Assembly (NCBI GenBank): GCA_021841005.1 | Contig: JAKBVZ010000036.1 | Span: 41,365-105,364, forward strand | From: Actinomycetes bacterium | GTDB lineage: Bacteria > Actinomycetota > Acidimicrobiia > Acidimicrobiales > JAMCPL01 | Length of the DNA: 64,000 nt | Direction of reading: 5' to 3' | Shown: positions 52,301 through 60,163 of the stretch, one piece after another | Layout: every line of letters starts with the position of its first letter | Position numbering within the stretch: position 1 is the stretch's first letter | Notes under the pieces: model-generated | What the model saw: the letters and a program-made list of their open reading frames with translations, nothing else | Databases searched by the model: none | What the model was told of the DNA's origin: nothing | Translations under genes and position numbers: made by a program

Positions 52301-54054
52301 TAGACACCCGCATAGAAATACCACTGCTTGAGTAATAGCGGATTCGACAGGCTCCAGACCGCCTTGCCTTGGCCACTCCCGTTTCCAACGTCGAAGAAGC
52401 CGCCCCGCCCACCGTTGTTGACCACGAGCTCGAATCCCGTGGAACTGACATCGGTATGGGCATTGGCGACTATCCTAGCATTTCCGCAACATGGATTGGA
52501 TGTATTGGTAGGCCAGGAATTGACCTTGAACCACGCCTCCACTGTCAGCTGATTCGGCGTAAAGTTCTTGAGAGATGTAGTGACCTCACCGTTGCCGTTC
52601 AGCTGCATGGCGGTCTCCGCCGGGTTGCACAGTGCAGGTCCCGGGCTCACGCCTTCAGTAATGCTGCCATTCAACGTGCCGTTGTAATTATTCCCCGAAT
52701 AGTCCGTTGCCGTAGGCGTGGTGCCGGTCAGAGGCCAGTACGCTGTCGGACCGTAGCTGTGGACCACCTGCTCGTAGCAGTCGAGTGCAATACCTTTCAG
52801 GCTCACCTGTACATCCTGGTTGTTGGTGGCATCACTGCTAATATCAAGGGTACCGTAGTAGGTGTAGACGCTTGTATTGTTTGGCTGGAAATCCACCGAG
52901 ACCGTACAGGTCTGGCCGGGATTGATAGTCACCGGCCCTCCCGAACCCACGCAGGAGCTGCCGCTCGTAACCGCAAATGTCGACCCGTTGGGACCGCTGG
53001 TAGTGGCGCTGGATATGGTGAGCGGCCAGGTGCCTATATTTGTCACCGTTACACTCTTCGACGCGCCAGGCGACGTAAACGAGCTGTCGGTGAGGGTAAG
53101 GGAAGTGGGAGTGACCGAGATCTCCGGATGCACGTTGCGTGCAGCGCTGAGGGCACCACATCCTCCGAAGCCACCCGCCTCGGCGCCTGTACCCACACCC
53201 GAGGTGTAAAGGGGGACTACGCTTGTCTGGTTGGTGCAGACGACCACGTTCCTTGCAGCACCGGTCGGGCTGACCGCCTCATAGGTGGCAGGATTGGAGC
53301 TGTTCGGCGAGGTGGCATTCACATTTATGAAGAAGGCACATCCGTTGCTGTCATACTGTGACACGAAGGTCTCGTACCCGGCTACGCTATTGCCGGTCAG
53401 GTACACGGGCTTTCCGGAGGATCCCGGTCCCCCGTAGACAGCCACATAACCGTAGCTGGGACTGTAGTAACTGGACGGCGTGTCTATGAGAGCACTTGCG
53501 CTTACCGAGTAGTGATGATTGTGCAGCATGTAGCCGACATCCACCACCACATTGACCATTGCCGCCGGATAGGGACTGATCGACGGGCTCGCACACGACG
53601 ACGATGGCGAGGTGGAGGCGTAGGAGGGAGAAGACGCCCAGTCCAAATGATAGGAGACAGTGTAAGTGGCAGCGCCTACCCGCTCCGAGGCAGGAAGCAC
53701 ACCCTGCGCCTGCTGGAACACTCCGCAGGAAGTGAGAGCACCGCCGAAGGGATTGTTGCTGGGACCAGTATAGGGATTGCAGATTGCAGGCATAGGAGGG
53801 TAAAACGCGCTCAGGGCGGTACGCAGCTTGGATACCTGCCCGGACGCTATCGAGATTGCCGTGGTCCTGATGCTCGAACTCTGTGCGAGATTGATACCCG
53901 ACACCAGGAAAAGCGCTGCCGGCACGAGCACCAGCATCAGAAGCACCAGCGATATGAGCACCTCTACGAGCGTCATGCCGTTCTCAGCACCCCTGGTCCT
54001 CCTGTAGGTATGCTTTCCGTACCTGCCGGTATGCCGCATACTGTGTGCCGACAT
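49372..54054 (-). CDS. Giant prepilin-leader adhesin with LamG and WCQSWDAPS repeats
   Basis: A 1560-residue protein that begins like a type IV prepilin: a basic leader ending GAENG, cleavage expected between Gly26 and Met27, Glu at +5 (MTLVEV) and a 20-residue hydrophobic stretch. It continues with a pilin-like region to about residue 320, then an ASPM/SPD-2/Hydin-type Ig domain (ISVTPTSLTLTDSSF ... VTINPGQTCTVSVDFQP), and two LamG/concanavalin-like domains (YWPLTGTTPTATDYSGNNYNG; LTVEAWFKVNSW and VTIEAWFKTNMP). Six C-terminal repeats of about 85-100 residues each carry GWC[QE]SWDAPSTSPGPC followed by a GWL and a FYxPNG strand. It should be exported by a pilus or pseudopilus system and act as a surface or tip adhesin. 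No pilus assembly genes are adjacent. Confidence 0.8.
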   Translation of the reverse strand: MSAHSMRHTGRYGKHTYRRTRGAENGMTLVEVLISLVLLMLVLVPAALFLVSGINLAQSSSIRTTAISIASGQVSKLRTALSAFYPPMPAICNPYTGPSNNPFGGALTSCGVFQQAQGVLPASERVGAATYTVSYHLDWASSPSYASTSPSSSCASPSISPYPAAMVNVVVDVGYMLHNHHYSVSASALIDTPSSYYSPSYGYVAVYGGPGSSGKPVYLTGNSVAGYETFVSQYDSNGCAFFINVNATSPNSSNPATYEAVSPTGAARNVVVCTNQTSVVPLYTSGVGTGAEAGGFGGCGALSAARNVHPEISVTPTSLTLTDSSFTSPGASKSVTVTNIGTWPLTISSATTSGPNGSTFAVTSGSSCVGSGGPVTINPGQTCTVSVDFQPNNTSVYTYYGTLDISSDATNNQDVQVSLKGIALDCYEQVVHSYGPTAYWPLTGTTPTATDYSGNNYNGTLNGSITEGVSPGPALCNPAETAMQLNGNGEVTTSLKNFTPNQLTVEAWFKVNSWPTNTSNPCCGNARIVANAHTDVSSTGFELVVNNGGRGGFFDVGNGSGQGKAVWSLSNPLLLKQWYFYAGVYNGSSINSYIDGQLVASNNWNGGAIAASPYPVAIGYDPAYNGDYLQGDVGQVALFSSALSQSDLQKEYAAASTPSSGIPSSARMGQASTTLAASDYCYSNYVSNILSPSFYWRLDDQNNDLPNSGNGSGPVFFNSASTSNGPVPPDTPWGNNNWANYGYGQGGLSSSGYSPVGCNPTESSLDFSALPSWAPWNSSWGIATSAQQTNPSTVTIEAWFKTNMPGGIMGFGNGPVGLTSENGKMLWVGPGGHLHFGVWNLAINNYVELSSPAPVTDLQWHFAVASLGPSGMQLYLDGALVASNSTTQGQAGYSGYWRIGELPGICWPHTYGCSSLMPFIGKISQVAVFPYQMSSAQVQTQYSMAQPAMAVPTVTWGGAAVGQLTSSGPLVTWSFVSPLGLTGWCQSWDAPSTSPGACYPTADGAGWLSTDGLSVGIHEVYLTFYGPNGQRAVVESPPVTIPTGAGTWGVDWVDVHWGGAAGQAVTAGPPGPPGPNGPLVTWSFNSPPGSDGWCQSWDAPSTSPGPCYPSADGSGWLSTNGMAPGLHTAFLTFYWPDGTSVVAKSPAVTITPGYSGPWINVHWETLWPSASGQITNPSPNNKVQWQFYLPPGSNGWCQSWDAPSTSPGPCFAINAPANSWQGGWLATNGLSPGVHHVFVTVYWPNGTRGVAESGPVTISPGYGGPWVDVHWGGAAGQTNVPGPNVTWYFWIPPGSDGWCQSWDAPSTSSGPCYGGSSGEYQAGWLSTNGMSVGQHEVYVTVYWPNGTRAIVQSPPVTITTPWVPVSWGGAAGQVVYPGPNSSSTPNAVTWSFNFPSGSSGWCQSWDAPSTSPGPCYGSSGGWLAITPSFAPGYSQYVFLTFYWPNGTRAVVQSPPVGVNLSMSPLAIGWSGAAGEKVYPGPNSLSTPNAVRWSFNFPPWSSGWCESWDAPSTSPGPCYSSDSGWLAITPSFSPGSVHQVYLTFYFPTGNYVIASPPVTVR

Positions 54055-54110
54055 GCTACTGGCACCTACAATGCGACTGGCACCTACAATGCAACTGGCA
54101 GACCTGCTCC
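54055..54110. repeat. 18-bp tandem repeat at the adhesin start
   Basis: About 2.4 units of ACTGGCACCTACAATGC(G/A) lie just upstream of the adhesin start codon. They lie in the 389-bp gap before the next lipoprotein, which also holds locus I and must contain divergent promoters. Confidence 0.8.
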
Positions 54111-54156
54111 CACTCCATGATAATCATAGCCCTCTCTTCCACGAGTTACAGTATAA

Positions 54157-54269
54157 GCCATGCCGGACCCGAATTGTTAGCGTAATTTCACCTGTTGTCG
54201 AGCCAGGTCCCCACCGAGTCCATCTTGAGCCATGCCGGACCCGAATTGTCAGCGTAATTTCACCTGTTG
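54157..54269. repeat. Repeat-spacer-repeat locus I (41 bp, period 72)
   Basis: Copies 54157-54197 and 54229-54269 differ at one base and are separated by 31 bp, in the region between the divergent adhesin and lipoprotein genes. Confidence 0.93.
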
Positions 54270-54443
54270 CCGACAGGTGATTCCACCTGTGAAGGTGTCC
54301 CGTGCTCCGTACGTATCCAATGCGCATTTCTCCTCTAGCATTGCGGATCGGCACTACTTATACTACCTGGTATGAGGAGAACGCAGCCTGATCGCAATTG
54401 TATCCGCGCATGCCAGGTCCGACCCGCCAAAGGTCGACAGGTG

Positions 54444-55340
54444 ATGAAGAGAGTACGCGCCTTGACCACAATTGTACCCCTGTCGCTCTTGCTCGGGCTG
54501 GCAACCAGCGCCTGCAGCGGGAGTGCTCAAAGTGCTTCTGCGGGTGCTTCTGCGGGTGCTTCTGCTATCAACCCAGCAACCCTTGTCCAGACAACCAGCA
54601 ACGCTGGGAGTGTACTGGCCAAAATGTCTGTGGAAATAGCGCCATCAGCCAATCAGGTCAAAGTAGTAGGGCAAGCAACGGGCGGTTTCAACTTCAAATC
54701 CGGAGCCGGCAGCATGAGCATGACGGGATTCGGCCTGCATTCGGGAAACGCCATACCCATATTGTTTACCCCGAACATATTGTACATGAGAGTACCCTCG
54801 AGCTACCGTATCAGTTATCCAGGAACGATGCCGTGGCTGGTACTGTGGTACAGCGATTTAAATGCAATCGTTACCGCTCAAGATGGGTTCGTCATCACCG
54901 CCGAGATGGTCAATCCGGACTTCCTGCTCCAAGAACTGGCCACCGGGGGGCAGGATATGCACCGGTCACGACAGGTAGGCGTTGCCGTATCGTACAGTGG
55001 ATTCATTGATCTCAATACAGTCGCCAACGCCGAGAATAGCCTGATTTCCAATGTAATCGACCAGGAAATACGCTATATAGGTACAAACCGTATACCAGTC
55101 ACTGTATGGGTGAGCAACGGCAGGATCGTCAAGCTCGTGGCGGTGCTGGTTCCATCCTCTGCAAGTGGCGCCTCTCATCTGGCACAGGGAACCACCGTTA
55201 CGATGACGCTGTCGGGATATGGGAAGCAGGTCTTGGTAAACCCTCCTCCCCTGAAGGATACGAGCAATCTCGACACCGTACTCGAGAATATCTCCGGTGG
55301 AGAGATGGGAGAACCTCCGGGTGAACCTCCGGGACAGTAG
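54444..55340 (+). CDS. Secreted lipoprotein, possibly LppX/LprG-like
   Basis: A 298-residue lipoprotein: basic start MKRVRALTTIVPLSLLLGLATSAC with lipobox TSAC, then an ASAGASAGASA linker built from a 12-bp tandem repeat, then an all-beta-looking domain (VLAKMSVEIAPSANQVKVVGQATGGFNF, PILFTPNILYMRVPSSYR). Alternation of hydrophobic residues and the 'MSxTG..L..N.IPILF' region recall LppX/LprAFG lipid-binding lipoproteins, but I am not certain. ATG 54444 is the start; the upstream frame adds no signal sequence. Its 3' end overlaps the next gene by 44 bases if that gene starts at 55297. The beta-helix lipoprotein further downstream has a related N-terminal layout. Confidence 0.75.
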   Translation: MKRVRALTTIVPLSLLLGLATSACSGSAQSASAGASAGASAINPATLVQTTSNAGSVLAKMSVEIAPSANQVKVVGQATGGFNFKSGAGSMSMTGFGLHSGNAIPILFTPNILYMRVPSSYRISYPGTMPWLVLWYSDLNAIVTAQDGFVITAEMVNPDFLLQELATGGQDMHRSRQVGVAVSYSGFIDLNTVANAENSLISNVIDQEIRYIGTNRIPVTVWVSNGRIVKLVAVLVPSSASGASHLAQGTTVTMTLSGYGKQVLVNPPPLKDTSNLDTVLENISGGEMGEPPGEPPGQ

Positions 55341-57234
55341 CCAGTCTGACGATCCTGCACATACTGATATGGCACTTGACGAAACGGGCGATCCGGCGTT
55401 GCCGGAGTCCCGGATAGCAGCATCTAAACCGCCACTGCCGCCGGTAGCAAATGGAAAGATAGGGACGGCAATGGGCATGCCCAGGCAAGCAGCACGGCAC
55501 GCAGTGACAACAGCCGGCAAGAATTTGCCGGAGAATGCACCAATCATGCCAGGCGTAGATCTGGCGAGCCTTCCCCTCGTAGGCAGGTTTGTAGACAGGA
55601 TACTGCGCTGGAGGGCTTTCCAATTCCTCCTGATCCTGCCCAACCAGATACTCTTCTGGCTCGTCCTGATCACCGGCTTGATAGGAGGTACGCTCCTCCC
55701 CCCGGGCCACGTGACCACGGTGGTGCATTTCGGTACCACGTCCATCTTTCCTACCGCCGGCGGATCGGCAGGCGGAGCTACACCAGGCCTGTTTGGCTCT
55801 GCCCTTGCAGATACCTGGCAGAAACTCAATTTCTCCACAGTAATCACATGGTGGATATGGTGGTCGCTTGTATGGGTGCTGATGGCAGCCGTGGGACGCG
55901 GCTGGTGCATGATCTGCCCGTTCGGAGGATTCGCAGAATGGGTTCAAAGACGATCCCTCTGGAAGCGTCGGCATCGCAACATCGGGCTGAACCTGAGATG
56001 GCCACGGCAACTGATACGTCTGGGCATACTGCCCGCAGCCGCCGCTTTTGTAATACTCACCTTCATAGAGGAATACTACAATATCTCGGCATCAGCGGAT
56101 CCTTTCACCACCGGGTTGCTCGTACTTGTGATCATCGGTCTGGCACTGGCCATGCATCTCGTGTTCGAGAGGCGCACTTTCTGCACTTACCTCTGCCCCT
56201 TGACGGCAGTCTTCGCACCGCTTGGAGCAACAGGAGCCGTAGCTGGGTTCCGTGCAAGAGATCCAGCACAATGCCTCGACTGCCCTACAAAGGACTGCAT
56301 GCGGGGTGGAGAGAGAGGTTACGAGTGCCCGTGGTATGAATGGCCCGGAAGCAGCACATCCAATGCCATGTGTGGACTGTGCAGCGAATGCTACAAGGCA
56401 TGCCCCTACGGCAATGTCGGTCTCTATGCCCAGGCACCGCTCACTTCCGTCATCACTCCCGGCAGGCGCCGGGTGGATATAGCTGCTGCTGCCGTTATCG
56501 TGAGTGGCGTAATCGTATTCATGACGGTCAACGCCACCCTGACCTATACAAAAGTCGATCTGTGGCTCAACAGCCTGACCTCGTTCCCTCACTACCCCAA
56601 CCCCCTGGACTACATCGGAATCATCGCCGGAGTGTTCCTCGCATTTTCATCTATGGTAACTCTGGTGAAATGGGCAGCAGGAGGCAGGGGGCAGGAACGT
56701 AGAGCAGGAACGCTGCTACCCGGCAGCGGCAGCTACAGCAATACGGCCCATGATCACTCCAGTGAACAAGCCCGGGGGCAGAGGACGGATACGCAATCAC
56801 CCGGCAACGGATCCTGGATGAGAACGTGGTTTACCCCACTGGCATACGGAATCATCCCACTGGTCACTGCCGATCTGATAGCAAACCGTATCCCGACCTT
56901 CTTATTCTACTCACCACGCATAATCCAATCCATATCCGATCCATTCGGAAGGCATTGGAACCTTTTCGGAACCGCTCGGCTGGCAATAGTCAAGAAAAGC
57001 TTGGCCCACTTCACATTCGGTGGACACTCTACCACCGCTCTCGATATCCAGCTTGCTGTGGTTGGATTGGGCATACTGGCATCTTCATGGAGTATATACA
57101 GGATCTTCGGAAAAGAACTGGCTTCGTTGAGCAGTCGCCCAGTACTGGGGAGAGTTGCCGCAGTCTCAATGGTGCTCATATTCGGCACGCTGGCTGCATG
57201 GGCTTACGTCGCCATCCGTGGGCTGGCAACGTGA
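55297..57234 (+). CDS. NapH/NosR-like membrane polyferredoxin
   Basis: An integral membrane Fe-S protein. Helices begin near residue 105 (FQFLLILPNQILFWLVLITGLIGG). The NapH-type motifs CMICPFGGFAEWVQRR and CTYLCPLTAVFAP are followed by CLDCPTKDCMRG, YECPWYEWPG and CGLCSECYKACPYGNVGL, which bind [4Fe-4S] clusters at the membrane face. Further helices complete the protein. Such proteins carry electrons between quinol and periplasmic or cytoplasmic partners. GTG 55297, GTG 55321 and ATG 55369 are all possible starts; the first 90 residues are not conserved. A Ser/Gly/His-rich loop at about residues 460-510 looks inserted. The stop overlaps the next gene (GTGA), so the two are coupled and probably one electron-transfer unit. 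Confidence 0.85.
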   Translation: MERWENLRVNLRDSSQSDDPAHTDMALDETGDPALPESRIAASKPPLPPVANGKIGTAMGMPRQAARHAVTTAGKNLPENAPIMPGVDLASLPLVGRFVDRILRWRAFQFLLILPNQILFWLVLITGLIGGTLLPPGHVTTVVHFGTTSIFPTAGGSAGGATPGLFGSALADTWQKLNFSTVITWWIWWSLVWVLMAAVGRGWCMICPFGGFAEWVQRRSLWKRRHRNIGLNLRWPRQLIRLGILPAAAAFVILTFIEEYYNISASADPFTTGLLVLVIIGLALAMHLVFERRTFCTYLCPLTAVFAPLGATGAVAGFRARDPAQCLDCPTKDCMRGGERGYECPWYEWPGSSTSNAMCGLCSECYKACPYGNVGLYAQAPLTSVITPGRRRVDIAAAAVIVSGVIVFMTVNATLTYTKVDLWLNSLTSFPHYPNPLDYIGIIAGVFLAFSSMVTLVKWAAGGRGQERRAGTLLPGSGSYSNTAHDHSSEQARGQRTDTQSPGNGSWMRTWFTPLAYGIIPLVTADLIANRIPTFLFYSPRIIQSISDPFGRHWNLFGTARLAIVKKSLAHFTFGGHSTTALDIQLAVVGLGILASSWSIYRIFGKELASLSSRPVLGRVAAVSMVLIFGTLAAWAYVAIRGLAT

Positions 57235-59147
57235 TACATCTAGAGTTGCGCAAGCCCCGCCACAGGCAAAATATACGACCTCGAGCACCGGTGATCCAGG
57301 TATGCACGGAAGCCTGTGTGGGATGTTCAGACTGCGTATGGCGTTGCCCTGTTGGAGCACTGTCCCTCCAGGGAAGCTGGGCCACCGTAGAAGCAGATGC
57401 CGAGCGTTGCATCAAGTGCAGGATATGTGAACGAGCCTGCCCGTACAATGCCATTGAGGTCACCGGAGCAGTCGCGTCAGGACGATCCAAACGTCCCAAG
57501 CCATACCGCCCGGCTACAGTCAAGGGCAGTATGGTCGAAGTGGAAGTGGGATTCGCCAGCCTTGAAGCGGCGCAGGCAGAGGCGGCAAGATGCCTCAAGT
57601 GCCCGGATCCAATGTGTGTATGGGGATGCCCGGCCAGAAACGACATCCCGGGCTTCCTCAGCGCTGTCGAGCGCGGGGATCTGGAGGAGGCTTACAGGAT
57701 CATCACCTTGACCAACATCTTTCCGGGCGCCTGCTCCCGCGTCTGCGACAGAGCCGACCAGTGCGAGGGAGCGTGTGCCCTAGCTCTCGCCGGCGGCGAT
57801 GCTGTTGCAATAGGCTTGGTCGAGCGCTTTGTTGCAGACTCGATCGAACACCCGGACGAAACCTTGCAAGAGGATGGGAACGCACCGGCCCAGTACAATC
57901 TTAACCGTGAAAGGCGCCACCTCGCTCTAAGCGGTAGGACACTGCGTGTGGCAGTGATAGGAGGAGGCCCTGCTGGCATGTCAGCAGCATGGTGGCTGGC
58001 CCGTGGAGGGGCCCGGGTCGATATTTTCGAGTCAGAACAGACTGTTGGAGGGGTACTGGCTTGGGGAATACCTGGATACGTCCTCCCTGAACCGGTTGCC
58101 AAAGTGCCGGCGGCGCTTCTTGCAGCCACCCCCGAGATCCAGGTAAAGACAGGATTCACTCTCGGGAAAGACGCCTCGCTGGAGGACCTGCTTGCAAGCT
58201 ACAACGCCGTGGTCCTGGCACACGGAGCATCGTTGCCGCCAAACCTTGACATCCCGGGCCATTCACTGCCCGGTGTCGAGGACGCAAGATCATTCCTCCA
58301 AATGGCACGTGCGCACTTATCCGGGCAGCCATCCCAAGCAACCCCGAAGACAGAACAGGCAGGTTACGCCGGCAACCTCTGGAACCACCAAGATAAGAAG
58401 CCAGGAGAGCAGGTACCTCGCCGGCTGTTTCCGCTGGCAGATGAAAGAGCCGGGAACGAGAACCACGACCGCAATATACTTGTAGTTGGAGGGGGAGATA
58501 CGGCAATGGCTGTTGCCAGAACCGCATTGCGCCTGGGTATGCATGCGACATCTGTACGCCGTAGTCCGGAAAGCAGTGCTAAGGTACGCAGGGAGGAAGT
58601 GGCAAGCGCACGCGCCGAGGGGGTGGATGTCCGCTTCGGATTATCAGTGAAAGCAATCGAACAGTGCTCAGGGGTGCTCAGCGTCAGCATGCACGACAGG
58701 CAAACCGGAAAGAGATGGCGGCCGAGATGGAGTTCAATAGCCCGAAGCAAGCAAGCGGGAGAGACACTTTCCGTTGACCGGGTAGTGGTAGCCACCGGAT
58801 TCAGTACAGACCGGGCCGTGAGCGACGGAGTAGTAGGGCCACTCCCCCTGCGGCCCAAGGCCAGCACGGGAAGCCCGCTCGAAAATGTGCTAAAAGCAGG
58901 CGGGGTAACTGGCAGGAACGGATACGGATCCGGTCTGCGTCAATCCATTCTGGAGAGGGAAGCCGCTCTGGAACTGGCAAGGCACTCCGTTGCCGGACGA
59001 TGCTGGGTGGTTGGCGACGCCCTAGCCGGCCCTGCAAGCGTGATAGAAGCTGTGGCTCAGGGCAGGGAAGCCGCCGCCGGCATTCTATCTGCCTTCCAGC
59101 CACGCCGCTTGGCGGAAGGGCAACAGGCTGCTAGGAGCATCGGGTAG
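57231..59147 (+). CDS. GltD-like NAD(P)H flavoprotein with N-terminal ferredoxin domain
   Basis: A 638-residue fusion. Residues 15-80 form a 2[4Fe-4S] ferredoxin (CTEACVGCSDCVWRCPVGAL; CIKCRICERACPYNAIEV). Then comes the glutamate-synthase small-subunit module: Fe-S domain RCLKCPDPMCVWGCPARNDIPGFLSAVERGD...ACSRVCDRADQCEGAC, FAD motif VAVIGGGPAGMSAAWWLARGGA, and NAD(P) motif NILVVGGGDTAMAVARTALRLG. An extra hydrophilic loop (about residues 365-415) splits the pyridine domain. No GltB is present, so it is probably an NAD(P)H:acceptor oxidoreductase feeding the coupled polyferredoxin. GTG 57231 overlaps that gene's stop; the longer upstream frame is antiparallel noise. Confidence 0.88.
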   Translation: MIHLELRKPRHRQNIRPRAPVIQVCTEACVGCSDCVWRCPVGALSLQGSWATVEADAERCIKCRICERACPYNAIEVTGAVASGRSKRPKPYRPATVKGSMVEVEVGFASLEAAQAEAARCLKCPDPMCVWGCPARNDIPGFLSAVERGDLEEAYRIITLTNIFPGACSRVCDRADQCEGACALALAGGDAVAIGLVERFVADSIEHPDETLQEDGNAPAQYNLNRERRHLALSGRTLRVAVIGGGPAGMSAAWWLARGGARVDIFESEQTVGGVLAWGIPGYVLPEPVAKVPAALLAATPEIQVKTGFTLGKDASLEDLLASYNAVVLAHGASLPPNLDIPGHSLPGVEDARSFLQMARAHLSGQPSQATPKTEQAGYAGNLWNHQDKKPGEQVPRRLFPLADERAGNENHDRNILVVGGGDTAMAVARTALRLGMHATSVRRSPESSAKVRREEVASARAEGVDVRFGLSVKAIEQCSGVLSVSMHDRQTGKRWRPRWSSIARSKQAGETLSVDRVVVATGFSTDRAVSDGVVGPLPLRPKASTGSPLENVLKAGGVTGRNGYGSGLRQSILEREAALELARHSVAGRCWVVGDALAGPASVIEAVAQGREAAAGILSAFQPRRLAEGQQAARSIG

Positions 59148-59252
59148 AGGTCCCAGCACGTACGCTCCAGCCTATCCGCGTAGCCACCCTCCTCGACGTC
59201 GACGAGGCCCCCCTTGGTAGAAGTCCCAGCACGTACGCTCCAGCCTATCCGC
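59143..59252. repeat. Repeat-spacer-repeat locus J (37 bp, period 73)
   Basis: Copies 59143-59179 and 59216-59252 differ at one base, with a 36-bp spacer containing the palindromic CTCGACGTCGACGAG. Copy 1 contains the stop codon of the flavoprotein gene. Confidence 0.92.
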
Positions 59253-59274
59253 TGAGCCTCTTACTTAGAGAAAG

Positions 59275-59889
59275 TCATGGCTTTGCCGGATACTGGCGCT
59301 GCCACCCGCTCTCGGCCGTTCCATCTACAGTTCCAGGATTAGGACCCGTTATGATCGCCACAGCATTAGCAGCATTGCAGCTTGGCTTGCCAGGACCAGA
59401 CTGGAATGCACCATACCAACTACCTGGCGGCTCGCCACCTAGCGACGAGTAGCCGCCGCCCTGGTACGAGAGCCCTGCCCAACATATGGAGTCAACTGGC
59501 GAAAAACTGGCAAAGACAATTGACTGCGGCGAGCCGGTCGAACTGGTCTCGAAACTCACGGCATTTTTCACGGCCGATGCCAAGGGCGAACTCTGGGAGA
59601 ACCCTGGAACAAATGCAATGGAGGTGTCAGTAGCATGCAGGGATGCTGCGGTAGCTCCCCCAAAACTCTGGGCATCGACATAAAGCGTCATGGCATCCTT
59701 CATGCTGCTGTCTATGTCCGACTGAGCGGTCTTGTCGAGCGACCCACCCACCGGAATTATAAAAGCCCTGAAGGCAAAGTATACCAAAATCCCTATGACG
59801 AGTACAGCCAACGCCAATTCGATACGGCGCGCAACAGTCTTGACCCTCGTGCCACCTACACGCATCACGTAACTCCGTTCTATCGACAC
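59275..59889 (-). CDS. Small type IV pilin-like membrane protein
   Basis: A 204-residue protein with a basic N-terminus and one hydrophobic helix, VARRIELALAVLVIGILVYFAFRAF, resembling the N-terminal helix of type IV pilins including a Glu (RRIE) at about the +5 place, but without the Gly before the cleavage site. The rest is a Ser/Gly/Ala-rich globular domain with two Cys (SICWAG and KPSCNAAN), as in minor pilins. It may assemble with or anchor the giant adhesin encoded 5 kb away. ATG 59889, or MRVGGTRVK eight residues later. Confidence 0.6.
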   Translation of the reverse strand: MSIERSYVMRVGGTRVKTVARRIELALAVLVIGILVYFAFRAFIIPVGGSLDKTAQSDIDSSMKDAMTLYVDAQSFGGATAASLHATDTSIAFVPGFSQSSPLASAVKNAVSFETSSTGSPQSIVFASFSPVDSICWAGLSYQGGGYSSLGGEPPGSWYGAFQSGPGKPSCNAANAVAIITGPNPGTVDGTAESGWQRQYPAKP

Positions 59890-60163
59890 TCATATATAAA
59901 AATGGTGTATATTAACTTCAATTGATAGAGCGAATCATAGCACGACCAGTAGGTGTGTGTGTGGTATACGTCAAGTGCCGCGTCACGTATATCCGGCATT
60001 GCTGCATCGGACACCAATAGGTGATCTTACCTTTGCCAGCCAGGTCGCTCGAGAGCACTGCAGCGCAATCCAGCCTGCGAGTAGTTCGCTGTACACCAGT
60101 TGATGGTAGGAGGTAACATTATGTCTTTCAGTGCGTACCGCAGAACAAGAGGAGTGTGACAAG
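59890..60163. other. Divergent intergenic region
   Basis: About 274 bp between the pilin-like gene and the beta-helix lipoprotein. AT-rich sequence near 59900-59935 probably holds the pilin promoter. No gene or repeat found. Confidence 0.4.

Noticed and set aside
55198..56010. Minus-strand 270-codon frame
   Set aside because: Antisense to the lipoprotein and polyferredoxin genes, with no family signature.
56826..57230. N-terminal extension of the GltD-like protein by 135 codons
   Set aside because: This part overlaps the polyferredoxin coding sequence in another frame; the GTG at 57231 overlaps that gene's stop and begins just before the ferredoxin domain.
971..59252. Reading the 36-bp repeat, 36-bp spacer pairs as mini-CRISPR arrays
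   Set aside because: Repeat and spacer sizes match CRISPR, but every locus has a different repeat, only two copies (three at glpD with identical spacers), overlaps genes, and no cas gene is present.
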